DNA from: DTSX01 sp964633465
GTDB lineage: Bacteria; Pseudomonadota; Gammaproteobacteria; Steroidobacterales; UBA11654
Assembly: GCA_964633465.1 (NCBI GenBank)
Contig: CAZWGB010000019.1
Span: 1-27,018, forward strand
DNA: 27,018 nucleotides
Direction of reading: 5' to 3'
Shown here: piece after piece, positions 1-8,390 of the stretch
Position numbering within the stretch: position 1 is the stretch's first letter
How the letters are laid out: the number at the start of each line of letters is the position of its first letter
Notes under the pieces: model-generated
Seen by the model: the letters and a program-made list of their open reading frames with translations, nothing else
The model's database searches: none
What the model was told of the DNA's origin: nothing
Position numbers and translations under genes: made by a program

Positions 1-11
1 CATCTTACATT

Positions 12-1004
12 ATGCCAATCGTAGCTCATCCAAAGCTCCCTTCACTCAGTAAACTTAAAACAGAAGACTTGATCATTGCTGATGAAGAATCATTGGCAAA
101 GGATTTCAAACAGGAATTGCATATTGGTTTGTTAAATCTGATGCCAGATGCTGCACTTCAGGCTACGGAAAGACAGTTTATCCGCCTACTAGGAAGCGAT
201 GAAAGTATCTTGGTTCATGTTTATCCCATCACGGTGGGATCGTCAGAAAGAGGCGTAGAATTTCAGGATTACATAACAAAAAACTACAACGACATCAGTA
301 CAATTTATGCATCGAAATTGGATGGATTAATTATTTCAGGTACTAATCCTTCAAAACCAGATATGACCGATGAACCATTTTGGACACCTCTGGTCGAGGT
401 GATGGATTGGGCGATGGAAAATACAAATTCTATCCTCTGTTCTTGTTTGGCGACTCACGCACTGATGAAATATTATTTCAATATTGATAGGGAACTTAGA
501 GATCAGAAGTCTTGGGGAGTATTTCCACATACAATTGCCAATCCGTCAAATCCTTTGATGTCTGGACTTGATGATGGGTTTATGGGGCCGCATTCTCATT
601 TCTATGATTTACCCTTGGCGCAGATCCTAGAGACGGATTTGGAAATACTCGCATTCAATAATCAGGCAGGCTTTTTTCTTGCCAGTACCAAGGACACTAA
701 ATTGGTTCTTTATCAGGGTCATCCGGAATACGATGCAATCAGCCTGCTGAAAGAATACCAAAGGGAGATCACTAATTTTTTAAGCGATCTTAGACCAGAC
801 TACCCGTCACTTCCGGAAAATTATTTTTCTCTTAAAGCGATTTCTATCTTGGAAAATATTCAGGAAAAAGTCTTATTATCAAAGGAACAACCAAACTTTC
901 ATGAGATAGATTTCTCAAAATTGGTCAAAGTAGAATGGAGTCATCCGGGCAAGATTCTTTATAAGAATTGGCTGAATATTTTGGCAAAAGAAAAAGGACT
1001 ATGA
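12..1004 (+). CDS. metA: MetA-family homoserine O-acyltransferase (divergent clade)
   Basis: Predicted to acylate the hydroxyl of L-homoserine with succinyl- or acetyl-CoA, the first committed step of methionine synthesis, in the cytoplasm. The 330 residues match MetA length. The N-terminal core has the LNLMPDAALQATERQF block (about 41-56), like NLMP...TE.QF of E. coli MetA. Cys145 in CSCLATHA lines up with the catalytic Cys142 of E. coli. GHPEYD (236-241) supplies the His237/Glu239 pair, and SHPGKILYKNWLN near the C terminus is the family's closing block. It is divergent in two places: the canonical GAPLG block is replaced by GTNPSK (110-115), and the Cys is followed by LATH rather than WAxQ. 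It belongs to a MetA-like group less well characterised than the enteric enzyme, so the acyl donor is uncertain. It ends about 20 bases from the convergent glnS end; no terminator is visible between them. Upstream sequence is outside the window. Confidence 0.85.
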   Translation: MPIVAHPKLPSLSKLKTEDLIIADEESLAKDFKQELHIGLLNLMPDAALQATERQFIRLLGSDESILVHVYPITVGSSERGVEFQDYITKNYNDISTIYASKLDGLIISGTNPSKPDMTDEPFWTPLVEVMDWAMENTNSILCSCLATHALMKYYFNIDRELRDQKSWGVFPHTIANPSNPLMSGLDDGFMGPHSHFYDLPLAQILETDLEILAFNNQAGFFLASTKDTKLVLYQGHPEYDAISLLKEYQREITNFLSDLRPDYPSLPENYFSLKAISILENIQEKVLLSKEQPNFHEIDFSKLVKVEWSHPGKILYKNWLNILAKEKGL

Positions 1005-1025
1005 CGGAAGTTTTTATTACAAAAC

Positions 1026-2693
1026 CTAAGTTTGCTTCATTTTTGCCCAACTGTCTCTCAGGGTCACGACACGGTTAAAAACTAATTTCTCATCCTGAAC
1101 TGAGTTTTCGTCGACTACAAAGTAACCAGTTCGTTCAAATTGAAATTGATCACCTGGTGACGCATGCTCAAGATTTGTTTCCAGAACAGCATTTTCAACG
1201 ACAGATAGTGATCCTTCATTGATATCAGCAATTGACTTAGGTTCGGCTGCTGATGACAGGGTTTCATAGAGGTTTAGCGTTGCAGAGATGCACTGCTTTG
1301 CTGAAACCCAATGAATCGTACCCTTGACCTTTCTTGTTGAAGTTCCGCTACCACTTTTTGTATCCGGATCATAGCTGCAGTGGATCTCCAGAATATTTCC
1401 ATCTGTGTCTTTTATGACTTTTTCACACTTGATAATGTAGCCAAATCTTAACCGCACTTCTCCCCCTGGTTTTAATCTAAAGAATTTTTCAGGAGGATCC
1501 TCCATAAAGTCATTTTCCTCTATGTAAATCTCCTTTGAAAAAGGAAGTGTTCGTGTTCCCATGTCTTGGTCTTTTGGATGATTGCTGGCTGTGAGAGATT
1601 CAATCTGATCTTCAGGATAATTGTCTATGACCACTTTCAGTGGCTTGATAACTGCCATGGCTCTCGGAGAATTGTTATCCAACTCCTGTCGGACACAATT
1701 CTCAAGTTGAGCAATCTGAATTGATTTTTCCTTTTTTGTTACCCCCACTCTTGAGCAGAAAACTCGGATGGCAGATGCAGGGTAACCTCTTCTCCGCATT
1801 CCTGAGATGGTTGGCATTCTAGGATCATTCCACCCTTCGACAAGGCCTTTTTCCACAAACTCAGAGAGCTTTCTCTTACTGGTTATGGTGTGCTCAAGAT
1901 TCAGTCTGGAGAATTCGATTTGCCTGGGTCGGTGTTGCAAGTTTAAGTGATCCAAAATCCATTCGTACAAAGGTCTATGATCCTCAAATTCAAGGGTGCA
2001 TAGCGAATGGGTAATGCCCTCAATGGCATCGGAAATGGTGTGCGCAAAATCATACAATGGGTAAATACACCAATGATCCGCAGTTCTCTGATGTTCAGCG
2101 TGAAGTATACGATAGAGAACTGGGTCGCGCAGATTGATGTTGGCTGCATTCATGTCAATTTTGGCTCTTAATACATGCTCACCGTTTTCAAATTCTCCAC
2201 TCCGCATTCTTTCAAACAACCCAAGGTTTTCAGCAACCGAACGAGTGCGATAAGGACTTTCTATACCTGGTGCATTTAATGTTCCCCGGCTGCTTTTGAT
2301 TTCATCTGCTGTTTGACTGTCTATGTAGGCATTTTCATCTTCAATCAGCTGCACTGCACAATTGTAAAAGTCCTCAAAATAATCAGAAGCGTGGGTTAAA
2401 TATTTCTCCCAGTTAAATCCCAACCAGAGAACATCTTGTTTAATGGCATCAACATAACTTTCACTTTCCTTGGTTGGATTGGTATCATCAAAACGCAAGT
2501 AACACCGTCCCTCGAATTCACTGGCAATCCCATAATTAAGACAAATAGATTGTGCATGCCCAATGTGCAAGTAACCATTGGGTTCCGGTGGAAAACGGGT
2601 AAAAACCCTTGATTCGTTTTTGCCCTCTGCCAGATCAGAAAGGATGTTTTGTCTTATAAAGTCTTTTCCTTTTGTTGTTGAGTCAATGGTCAT
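1026..2693 (-). CDS. glnS: Glutaminyl-tRNA synthetase
   Basis: Class I aminoacyl-tRNA synthetase that charges tRNA-Gln with glutamine in the cytoplasm. About 555 residues, as in E. coli GlnS. The Rossmann catalytic half opens with FPPEPNGYLHIGHAQS (about 34-49), containing the HIGH signature. The second ATP-binding signature is ITSKR at about 270-274 (VMSKR in E. coli), followed by the tRNA-interacting segment GMRRRGYPASAIR. The C-terminal half is the two-barrel anticodon-binding domain. A TTG three bases upstream could also start the frame, but the ATG at 2693 is preferred: its A is also the last base of the upstream SDR's TGA stop (TGATG), a typical coupling arrangement. No Shine-Dalgarno is evident in the 20 bases before it, which also points to re-initiation. 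It is the last gene of a five-gene minus-strand run made otherwise of metabolic genes. Confidence 0.97.
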   Translation of the reverse strand: MTIDSTTKGKDFIRQNILSDLAEGKNESRVFTRFPPEPNGYLHIGHAQSICLNYGIASEFEGRCYLRFDDTNPTKESESYVDAIKQDVLWLGFNWEKYLTHASDYFEDFYNCAVQLIEDENAYIDSQTADEIKSSRGTLNAPGIESPYRTRSVAENLGLFERMRSGEFENGEHVLRAKIDMNAANINLRDPVLYRILHAEHQRTADHWCIYPLYDFAHTISDAIEGITHSLCTLEFEDHRPLYEWILDHLNLQHRPRQIEFSRLNLEHTITSKRKLSEFVEKGLVEGWNDPRMPTISGMRRRGYPASAIRVFCSRVGVTKKEKSIQIAQLENCVRQELDNNSPRAMAVIKPLKVVIDNYPEDQIESLTASNHPKDQDMGTRTLPFSKEIYIEENDFMEDPPEKFFRLKPGGEVRLRFGYIIKCEKVIKDTDGNILEIHCSYDPDTKSGSGTSTRKVKGTIHWVSAKQCISATLNLYETLSSAAEPKSIADINEGSLSVVENAVLETNLEHASPGDQFQFERTGYFVVDENSVQDEKLVFNRVVTLRDSWAKMKQT

Positions 2694-3511
2694 CAAGTTA
2701 TTTTTTGCTGATTTAGTTCAGCCTCCCACTCATCAACCACTCGCCTCTTACAGAAGAGAGATCCAAACAGCAGACGGCCCCAGACTTTTCTTCTTGTAAG
2801 CCAAGAAATTTTGGCACCATTTTTTTTGTTATTCAGTGTTTGCTCCACCAACCAAGGTGTCACTGTTTCTACGCGATCTGCTAGAAGATTGAGAATTTTC
2901 TTAGATCGTTCCCAGCTTTTGCTGTTGTCTTTGGATGCACGAATTAGCAAGTCCGTGGTGACTATACCTGGACTTATAGAACCGATCAGAATTGGAGTGT
3001 CCTTATACTCATTGGCAGCAGCAGCAGTAAAATAACGTAAGGCACGTTTTGTTGATCCGTACACGCTTATTCCTTTTTGCAGTTGTCCGTTACTGCCAAA
3101 ACCCTCAAACATATATATCTGACCAAACCCTTGTTTTAGCATCTCTTTGGCTGCTATTTTGGAGCACAGAATGCTGCCAAGAAGATTGGTGTTCACTGTG
3201 GTTTGGATTTCATCCAATGGAAGTTCATTTAGTATCGATTTTGAAGTCGATATTCCTGCATTGTTGATCCAGATGTCAATTTTTCCAAAACGCTCAAATC
3301 CCTTATTCCACAAATTCTGTACCGATTCATAATCCTGGACCATGCAAGGTTGCCCTATCATTTCTCCCAAACCCTCGAGTTGTTTTAAAGCATTAGCTAC
3401 AGAACTTTCGCTAGTTCCAGACACAACCACTTGGTGTCCTCGTTGTAAAAATTCTCGGGCTAGACCCAGACCTATTCCCCGAGTGCTCCCTGTAATCACT
3501 ATTGTTTTCAT
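2693..3511 (-). CDS. Short-chain dehydrogenase/reductase (SDR family)
   Basis: Cytoplasmic NAD(P)-dependent oxidoreductase of the classical SDR family. Visible motifs are TGSTRGIG (7-14) for dinucleotide binding, NNAG (83-86), the structural Asn in VNTN (about 108), and the YxxxK active site Tyr151/Lys155 in VYGSTK. The C terminus, from about residue 200, is a basic, variable extension that could touch the membrane surface. The run VYGSTKRALRYF, and the preceding FEGFGSNG where soluble SDRs usually have SSxA, resemble the NOL/NYC1 (chlorophyll b reductase-like) branch. Bacterial members of that branch have no established substrate, so no specific reaction is assigned. An AGGG Shine-Dalgarno lies about 6 bases before the ATG. 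It sits 30 bases after the MFS gene and its stop overlaps the glnS start, so it is probably co-transcribed with both. Confidence 0.85.
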   Translation of the reverse strand: MKTIVITGSTRGIGLGLAREFLQRGHQVVVSGTSESSVANALKQLEGLGEMIGQPCMVQDYESVQNLWNKGFERFGKIDIWINNAGISTSKSILNELPLDEIQTTVNTNLLGSILCSKIAAKEMLKQGFGQIYMFEGFGSNGQLQKGISVYGSTKRALRYFTAAAANEYKDTPILIGSISPGIVTTDLLIRASKDNSKSWERSKKILNLLADRVETVTPWLVEQTLNNKKNGAKISWLTRRKVWGRLLFGSLFCKRRVVDEWEAELNQQKIT

Positions 3512-3541
3512 GTCAAACCCTACCGTTGTTGTTATTCCAAT

Positions 3542-4717
3542 TCATTTTATTATCTTGGGTGTCTTTCTCAAGGTGAAACTGGCAATTAAAATCAGAACCG
3601 GTATCGCTATTATGGCGCCTGTATAAAAAGGAGTGGATTCGTGAAAGTAACTGTAGAGAAAACCAGAGAACGAGGGCCCAACGATTCTGCCCATGGAGCA
3701 GGCAGCTTGATAGTGTCCTAAATACTGGCCTCTCGAAGACGGATCGGCCGACTTTGATATCAGGCTTGATAAACTTGGGTTAAAAGTTGCTGCTCCACAG
3801 CCAAAGAAAAATAAACCAATCCATAGGGAAAATTCAAAAGTCGCGCTTCCAATTAAGATCAAACCTGTCATAGCTGATAAAGCAGCCAACTGAACGAGCT
3901 TCTTCTCACCAAGCAGTTTTGTCAGTCGACCAATTAGACCTCCCTGAATAATTACTCCAAGCGAACCAAGCATAAAAAAAACACCACCAATATTACTGGG
4001 GCCATAGCTAAATATTTTGTTGGCCCACAAGGGGAAAATAGACTCCATCATAGACATCGCTGCATAGAATATCAGGCCACAGGAAACCAATGGCAGTATT
4101 GATTTTGCTGGGCTAAACGTGGCTAGAGTAATAATTTTCGAAAAACCCTCAAATGGTTTTCTTTTCTTAACATCTAAACTTTCTTGCAGGAATACAATTG
4201 CAGCAAGCATCGCTAAAAAATTGATGCCCGCAGCAGCTAATGCAGTAAGCAAGTAATTTGCATTTTCCACATTATTACCAGCCAGCAATCCTCCAATTGC
4301 AGGACCAGTCATAAATCCTAATCCTAACGCAGCACTGACTTTTCCCAATCCTGCTGAACGATTGCTGTCATCTGTAATGTCAGCTACGTAGGCAAAAGCT
4401 ATAGAGACATTTCCTGCCATCAGTCCAGTAAGAATTCGACTTAGAATCACAACTGTTAAGTTAGGTGCATAAGCCAGAATTACATAAGACAAAGCCGAAC
4501 CAAGCAAGGTAAAGATCAGGACTGGCTTCCTACCTATGGAATCACTTAGGCGACCCCAGTATGGGGCAGCAACAAACTGGCCCAGAGAAAAAGCAGCCAT
4601 AGTCAGTGTGATAATTTCAGGGCTTGCTCCCATGCGCTCTGCATAGAATGGGAATAAGGGTAGAATAAATCCAAATCCCATCAAGCCAATAAACGTTACT
4701 AAAAAGATGACAGCCAT
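3542..4717 (-). CDS. MFS transporter, 12-TM DHA1/TetA-like
   Basis: Inner-membrane major facilitator of 391 residues, the usual size of 12-helix DHA1 (TetA/Bcr-like) proton antiporters. The loop between helices 2 and 3 carries motif A as GRLSDSIGRKP (about 55-65). A motif-C-like run GLGFMTGPAIGGLLAG lies in helix 5, which is typical of exporters. A charged central loop (around DVKKRKPFEG) separates the two six-helix halves. Substrate cannot be assigned. It lies between the SDR (30 bases downstream) and the hydantoinase-like gene (39 bases upstream), all on the same strand. It may therefore import the hydantoinase substrate or export a product, but the antiporter motif leans toward efflux. The start codon has no strong Shine-Dalgarno. 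Confidence 0.85.
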   Translation of the reverse strand: MAVIFLVTFIGLMGFGFILPLFPFYAERMGASPEIITLTMAAFSLGQFVAAPYWGRLSDSIGRKPVLIFTLLGSALSYVILAYAPNLTVVILSRILTGLMAGNVSIAFAYVADITDDSNRSAGLGKVSAALGLGFMTGPAIGGLLAGNNVENANYLLTALAAAGINFLAMLAAIVFLQESLDVKKRKPFEGFSKIITLATFSPAKSILPLVSCGLIFYAAMSMMESIFPLWANKIFSYGPSNIGGVFFMLGSLGVIIQGGLIGRLTKLLGEKKLVQLAALSAMTGLILIGSATFEFSLWIGLFFFGCGAATFNPSLSSLISKSADPSSRGQYLGHYQAACSMGRIVGPSFSGFLYSYFHESTPFYTGAIIAIPVLILIASFTLRKTPKIIK

Positions 4718-4756
4718 ATGCTAGGTATCAATCTGATGAAATTTTATGGGAATAGA

Positions 4757-6229
4757 TCAATAAGGTCGTTTTAGGTATTTACCGCTAGGTTCACCCAAGA
4801 CTTGATGATCGTCAAAGATACAATTTCCGCGTAAAAATGTCGTTTTTACTCTAGCTCGGAGTTCTGTGCCTTCAAATGGGGTATATCCTTGTCCTGACTC
4901 AGATTCTGATGATTTGATGGTCCAGGTTTCATTAGGGTCTACCAAAACCAAGTCTGCATCAAGTCCGACATCTATGTCACCTTTCCCATGAAGCCCATAA
5001 CGTCTGGCAGGATTGAAACTGGTTAACTCTGCCATTTTATTGAGACCTAAACCTCTTTTGGAACCTTCACTAACCAGAGCGGACATTAAGTATTCAGTTC
5101 CACCGAAGCCTGATTTTGCCAGCCAAATATCTTCAGGATTTTCCATGTCTACTTTGTCTTCATGTTTGCAGCAGGCATGATCACTCACTACCCAATCAAT
5201 ATTATTTGCAAGCAGGCATTCCCATAGGTATTCAACATCCTCTCTCGGTCTAATGGGGGGATTGACCTTTGCCAGATTGCCCGTTGCAGTATCAACATCG
5301 AGCATCAAATGGCCAATCGTAACTTCCCTGCGGAAATTAATATGGGGGAATACTTGCTGCATTTGCAATGCCGCATCCACAGCTTTTTTTGAACTTAGAT
5401 GGAGTAGATTAACATTTGGTAGGTTCGTCTCATTGGCTAGATAGGAGGCAATAAAAATTGCCAAACCTTCTGAATGAGGAGGTCTTGAGGCACTGTATGC
5501 ATGGAGGCCTTCCAGTTTGTTTTCAGCTTGTACCAATTTGGTATAAGCTGCCATGATTTCGGCTGTCTCGCAGTGCAAGCTCAAACTGATGTCTTCCTGC
5601 TTATCGGGATATTCTGCCATTGCTTTCTGGACACCCCTCATGACAAATTCAAAATGCGCGATGTCGTACTTTTCTTCCTCATCAATCATCAAAAATTCAT
5701 GTTGGCTGGAAGATGCACCATGCAAGCCATGTCCGCCATAAAACATGAATATTTTGAAAGATGTAATGCCAAATTTATCAATTAATAATGGAATTTCTTC
5801 AATGTGTGTTTTATCCATGGGTGCCACATGGTAGGCATAATCAACGTAAAAATTCCCTTCTGACTGTGTCAATACATCCGGCATGAAAGCTTGGTACGGC
5901 CCACCTTTATTAAGGTAATAGCCCCCGGTCCTGATGTAGTTTAGGCTCGAGGTGACACCTCCCATGGCCGCTGATCTGCTTTCGATAACTGCATCTTGAT
6001 CTAGCGGGTTGTATATCCCTGTGTGCATATGAGCGTCAACTAGACCGGGAAAGGCAAGCCTATTTTTACCATCATAAATCTCTGCAGCCTCTGTAACCTC
6101 TATGCTTGGAGCAATTTTCTTAAATGCTCCATTCTTAACCCCTATATCGGCTGATTCAACACCATTTGTATTCGGCCGAACAACTTGGAGATTTTTGATT
6201 ACAAGGTCGTAATTTTTTTCATTGCTCAT
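4757..6229 (-). CDS. Dihydropyrimidinase/hydantoinase-like cyclic amidohydrolase
   Basis: Metal-dependent amidohydrolase that opens cyclic amide rings (hydantoins, dihydropyrimidines or related ureides); cytoplasmic. 490 residues, the expected size. The binuclear metal site is complete: HxH as His67/His69 in VDAHMHTG, the carboxylated-lysine position Lys159 in SFKIFMFYGG, His219 in SLHCE, His277 in LLHLSS, and the catalytic Asp350 in VVSDHACC. The small beta-sandwich is made from the first about 55 and last about 70 residues, including DVGLDADLVLVD. An AAGGGA Shine-Dalgarno precedes the ATG. The substrate loop residues differ enough from textbook DHPase that the substrate is open; N-methylhydantoin, allantoin-like ureides or a dihydropyrimidine are all possible. 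It follows the FAD oxidase by 21 bases, so the two are very likely one operon. Confidence 0.85.
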   Translation of the reverse strand: MSNEKNYDLVIKNLQVVRPNTNGVESADIGVKNGAFKKIAPSIEVTEAAEIYDGKNRLAFPGLVDAHMHTGIYNPLDQDAVIESRSAAMGGVTSSLNYIRTGGYYLNKGGPYQAFMPDVLTQSEGNFYVDYAYHVAPMDKTHIEEIPLLIDKFGITSFKIFMFYGGHGLHGASSSQHEFLMIDEEEKYDIAHFEFVMRGVQKAMAEYPDKQEDISLSLHCETAEIMAAYTKLVQAENKLEGLHAYSASRPPHSEGLAIFIASYLANETNLPNVNLLHLSSKKAVDAALQMQQVFPHINFRREVTIGHLMLDVDTATGNLAKVNPPIRPREDVEYLWECLLANNIDWVVSDHACCKHEDKVDMENPEDIWLAKSGFGGTEYLMSALVSEGSKRGLGLNKMAELTSFNPARRYGLHGKGDIDVGLDADLVLVDPNETWTIKSSESESGQGYTPFEGTELRARVKTTFLRGNCIFDDHQVLGEPSGKYLKRPY

Positions 6230-6250
6230 ATTAAGTGTCCCTTATTGTAT

Positions 6251-7834
6251 TCAGTTTCCATTAACTGGATCAAACCCCAACGAGCCAGGATTGATTAAAT
6301 TTTTTGGATCAAATTGTTTTTTTATTGAACAAAGTAAAGCCCTGGTTTCTTTGGTTCGCGACTTTAAATACGGGTAGTCTTTGCCAATTTGGAAGTGAAT
6401 TGCACCGTTTGCAAGACACATGTCCTCTATTCTGTCCTTGATTTCATGAACTAATTTGAGTCCATCAGGATTATCTTGATGAACAGGGATTTCTTTCAGA
6501 TCTTTGGGGTAAACTTTTTTGTGGTAGATGCTTTGCTGATCTTTCCATAAAAAAGTCGGCTCATAGAGAAAAGCGTTACTGTCGATGAAAGAAAACATTC
6601 GGTTCATGGTCACTCCATGTTGTTCCATTTTTTCTTTGTATTCAGTCATGAGAGATTCAAAATCATTGTTGTGTTTAAGCACTTTAGAAAAAGGCAAGAC
6701 ACTGTGGGTAGGTTTCCAAAGCTCTCCATTCGGACCCAGAATAGGCGTCAAAGGCATGAACGGATTTGCATGAAGGAAAATGGGTATTGAATTGGCGACC
6801 TCTTTCCCATACTTGCGGGCAATTGATCGTGCTTCAGCCAGTTTGATTTTAGCTTCTTTGTTATTGATGCCTTCACTTGTAAAGTGCCCAGAAAAGGCTG
6901 ATTTCTTAAGAAAATCTCTTCCTGCAAAGCCCAGTTTCATTATTTGAAGCAATCCATCCAATGGATTCTTGGAGGATAAAAAAACAGACTTGGCTGCTAC
7001 TAACGGATTGGTATTTTCCATTTCCATGATCGCAGTTTTTTGTTTTCGAGGATCAAGACCATGGTTGTCTGAGATAATTCCGGCTTTTGATATTTCACTC
7101 ATCGCTAAAAACAGATGTTCGAAATCAGGGAATCCAAAAGAACAAGCAGCAAAACCTTGCGGAAATTTTGCTAATTTAAGAGTAATTCTGGTTTTGATAC
7201 CCAAGGCACCAGAATCTCCTAGAAATAATCCACCCAAATCCGGTCCATAGTATCTGTAAAAAGGCAACGTTTCTAATGAGTTCCCCTTTGATCCGGTTTC
7301 AATCACATCACCATTGCCAATAACCACCTGCATGCCTGCAAGCGAATCTGCAGACACCGAATTGTGAGTTCCATGACTGATTGCATGGTAGGACATTGAA
7401 CCCCCAATTGTGGAGACCCGACCAGAAAATGGGCCCCAAAAAGGAGTTCTCAATCCCAAAGGTTTAAGAGCTTCATAGAGCTCCAACCAAGTTACGCCTG
7501 GTTCTACGGTAACAAACATATCTTCTGCATTTATTTCAATATTTTTTAATCGTTGGGTATCAATCATGATTGTATTCTTAACCACAGGTAAGTAACCGCC
7601 TGTGTAGGAGGCTCCTCCACCTCTGACAATTAATGGCACTTCATATTTGATACAAATTTGGCTAACGTCAATTAGTTCGTCTGCATTGCCAGGTCTAATA
7701 ATTGCAACGGCCTGTTCATTTGCAGTTGAAAAAATGTCAGTGGAATAAAAAGTTAAGGTTTCCAAGTCTTGGACAACATAATTTTTGCCAACGAGGCTGG
7801 CAACTTCGTTTAGAGCATTATCGATAGAATCCAT
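6251..7834 (-). CDS. FAD-linked oxidase/dehydrogenase (FAD-binding PCMH, GlcD-like)
   Basis: Flavoprotein of the vanillyl-alcohol oxidase / glycolate oxidase GlcD superfamily, which oxidises 2-hydroxy acids, phenolic alcohols or similar substrates. 527 residues. The N-terminal PCMH FAD domain has the pyrophosphate-binding run RGGGASYTGG (71-80), VEPGVTWLELYEAL (110-123), and the second FAD run TIGGSMSYHAISHGTH with GDSGALGI (206-213). The C terminus has the family signature FDPKNLINPGSLGF. The His normally used for covalent flavin attachment is not obvious, so FAD may be non-covalent. There is no signal peptide or Fe-S domain, hence it acts in the cytoplasm. It is the first gene of the minus-strand run leading into the hydantoinase-like gene, and its promoter must lie in the 214-base divergent gap upstream. 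A hydroxy-acid oxidation step after ring opening would fit, but the substrate is unknown. Confidence 0.83.
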   Translation of the reverse strand: MDSIDNALNEVASLVGKNYVVQDLETLTFYSTDIFSTANEQAVAIIRPGNADELIDVSQICIKYEVPLIVRGGGASYTGGYLPVVKNTIMIDTQRLKNIEINAEDMFVTVEPGVTWLELYEALKPLGLRTPFWGPFSGRVSTIGGSMSYHAISHGTHNSVSADSLAGMQVVIGNGDVIETGSKGNSLETLPFYRYYGPDLGGLFLGDSGALGIKTRITLKLAKFPQGFAACSFGFPDFEHLFLAMSEISKAGIISDNHGLDPRKQKTAIMEMENTNPLVAAKSVFLSSKNPLDGLLQIMKLGFAGRDFLKKSAFSGHFTSEGINNKEAKIKLAEARSIARKYGKEVANSIPIFLHANPFMPLTPILGPNGELWKPTHSVLPFSKVLKHNNDFESLMTEYKEKMEQHGVTMNRMFSFIDSNAFLYEPTFLWKDQQSIYHKKVYPKDLKEIPVHQDNPDGLKLVHEIKDRIEDMCLANGAIHFQIGKDYPYLKSRTKETRALLCSIKKQFDPKNLINPGSLGFDPVNGN

Positions 7835-7897
7835 AGATAGTTCTTTAATTAAGTCATACGGCCGGTTGATTATATCCTCTGCCCTACTTGCATGTTA

Positions 7898-7913
7898 AAT
7901 TTTTTAAAAAATT
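7898..7913. repeat. Perfect 16-bp AT palindrome in divergent promoter region
   Basis: AATTTTTTAAAAAATT reads the same on both strands. It lies in the gap between the minus-strand oxidase operon (start 7834) and the plus-strand RRM gene (start 8049). Its A/T tract structure could be an UP-element, a bend, or an operator. The rest of this gap is AT-rich and holds no gene. Confidence 0.4.
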
Positions 7914-7990
7914 GCCAATTTTCGATTTACAAGCTGATTTCATAAAATACTGCTGAATTTTTTTTTGAAAAAAATGAAAATAACACTTAC

Positions 7991-8011
7991 TAATCTTCTC
8001 ATTAAAGATTA
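7991..8011 (+). promoter_or_regulatory. Small inverted repeat in the RRM-gene leader
   Basis: TAATCTT (7991-7997) and AAGATTA (8005-8011) form a 7-bp inverted repeat with a 7-base loop, 38 bases before the RRM gene ATG. It could fold in the mRNA leader, as leaders of small RNA-binding and cold-shock genes often do, or serve as an operator. It is purely A/T-dominated, so stability would be low. Confidence 0.3.
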
Positions 8012-8048
8012 ATATGCACACTTTGTTAAATGATATGGATTGATAAAT

Positions 8049-8303
8049 ATGAATATATATTTAGGTAATATAGCTTGGTCGATGACTGAGGATGATGTTG
8101 AAGCACTCTTTGCAGAGTTTGGGGCTGTTTCCTCGGTTAAGATTATTACGGACAAGTACTCAGGCCGTTCGAAAGGATTCGGGTTTGTTGAAATGGATGA
8201 TGATGCAGCAGCTCAGACAGCCATTGATGCACTTAACGACAGCGAACAGCAAGGAAGAAATCTAAGAGTAAATCAAGCTAGGCCAAGAGAACGTAGAGAC
8301 TAA
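8049..8303 (+). CDS. Small RRM RNA-binding protein
   Basis: 84-residue single RNA-recognition-motif protein that binds single-stranded RNA in the cytoplasm, probably as an RNA chaperone. RNP2 is IYLGNI near the N terminus, RNP1 is KGFGFVEM, and between them lies the typical beta-alpha-beta spacing (TEDDVEALFAEFG). The C terminus is a short basic tail (RPRERRD), as in cyanobacterial and proteobacterial Rbp proteins. An upstream in-frame TTG at 8040 is possible. The ATG at 8049 gives MNIYLGN, the standard beginning of this family, so it is preferred. No good Shine-Dalgarno is seen. It is preceded by a long AT-rich leader with an inverted repeat and followed by a GC-richer hairpin region; both are plausible places for post-transcriptional control. 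Confidence 0.92.
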   Translation: MNIYLGNIAWSMTEDDVEALFAEFGAVSSVKIITDKYSGRSKGFGFVEMDDDAAAQTAIDALNDSEQQGRNLRVNQARPRERRD

Positions 8304-8344
8304 TATTTAGTATTTATCTTTTTTCATTTCTCTTAACAATATAG

Positions 8345-8390
8345 CTCTGTGGTTTCATCCACGGAGGGTGGCGATAGTGTTTTCTAAAAC
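8345..8390 (+). other. Structured intergenic segment (hairpin pair) after the RRM gene
   Basis: CTCTGTGG (8345-8352) pairs with CCACGGAG (8359-8366) around the loop TTTCAT, giving an 8-bp stem with one G-T pair. It is followed by GTTTT (8379-8383) and AAAAC (8386-8390), a second small inverted repeat. The segment is visibly richer in G+C than its surroundings. No T-run follows the first stem, so a simple intrinsic terminator is unlikely. It could be a 3'-UTR structure of the RRM mRNA, a small RNA, or a leader of the lipoprotein gene that starts at 8402. Confidence 0.4.
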
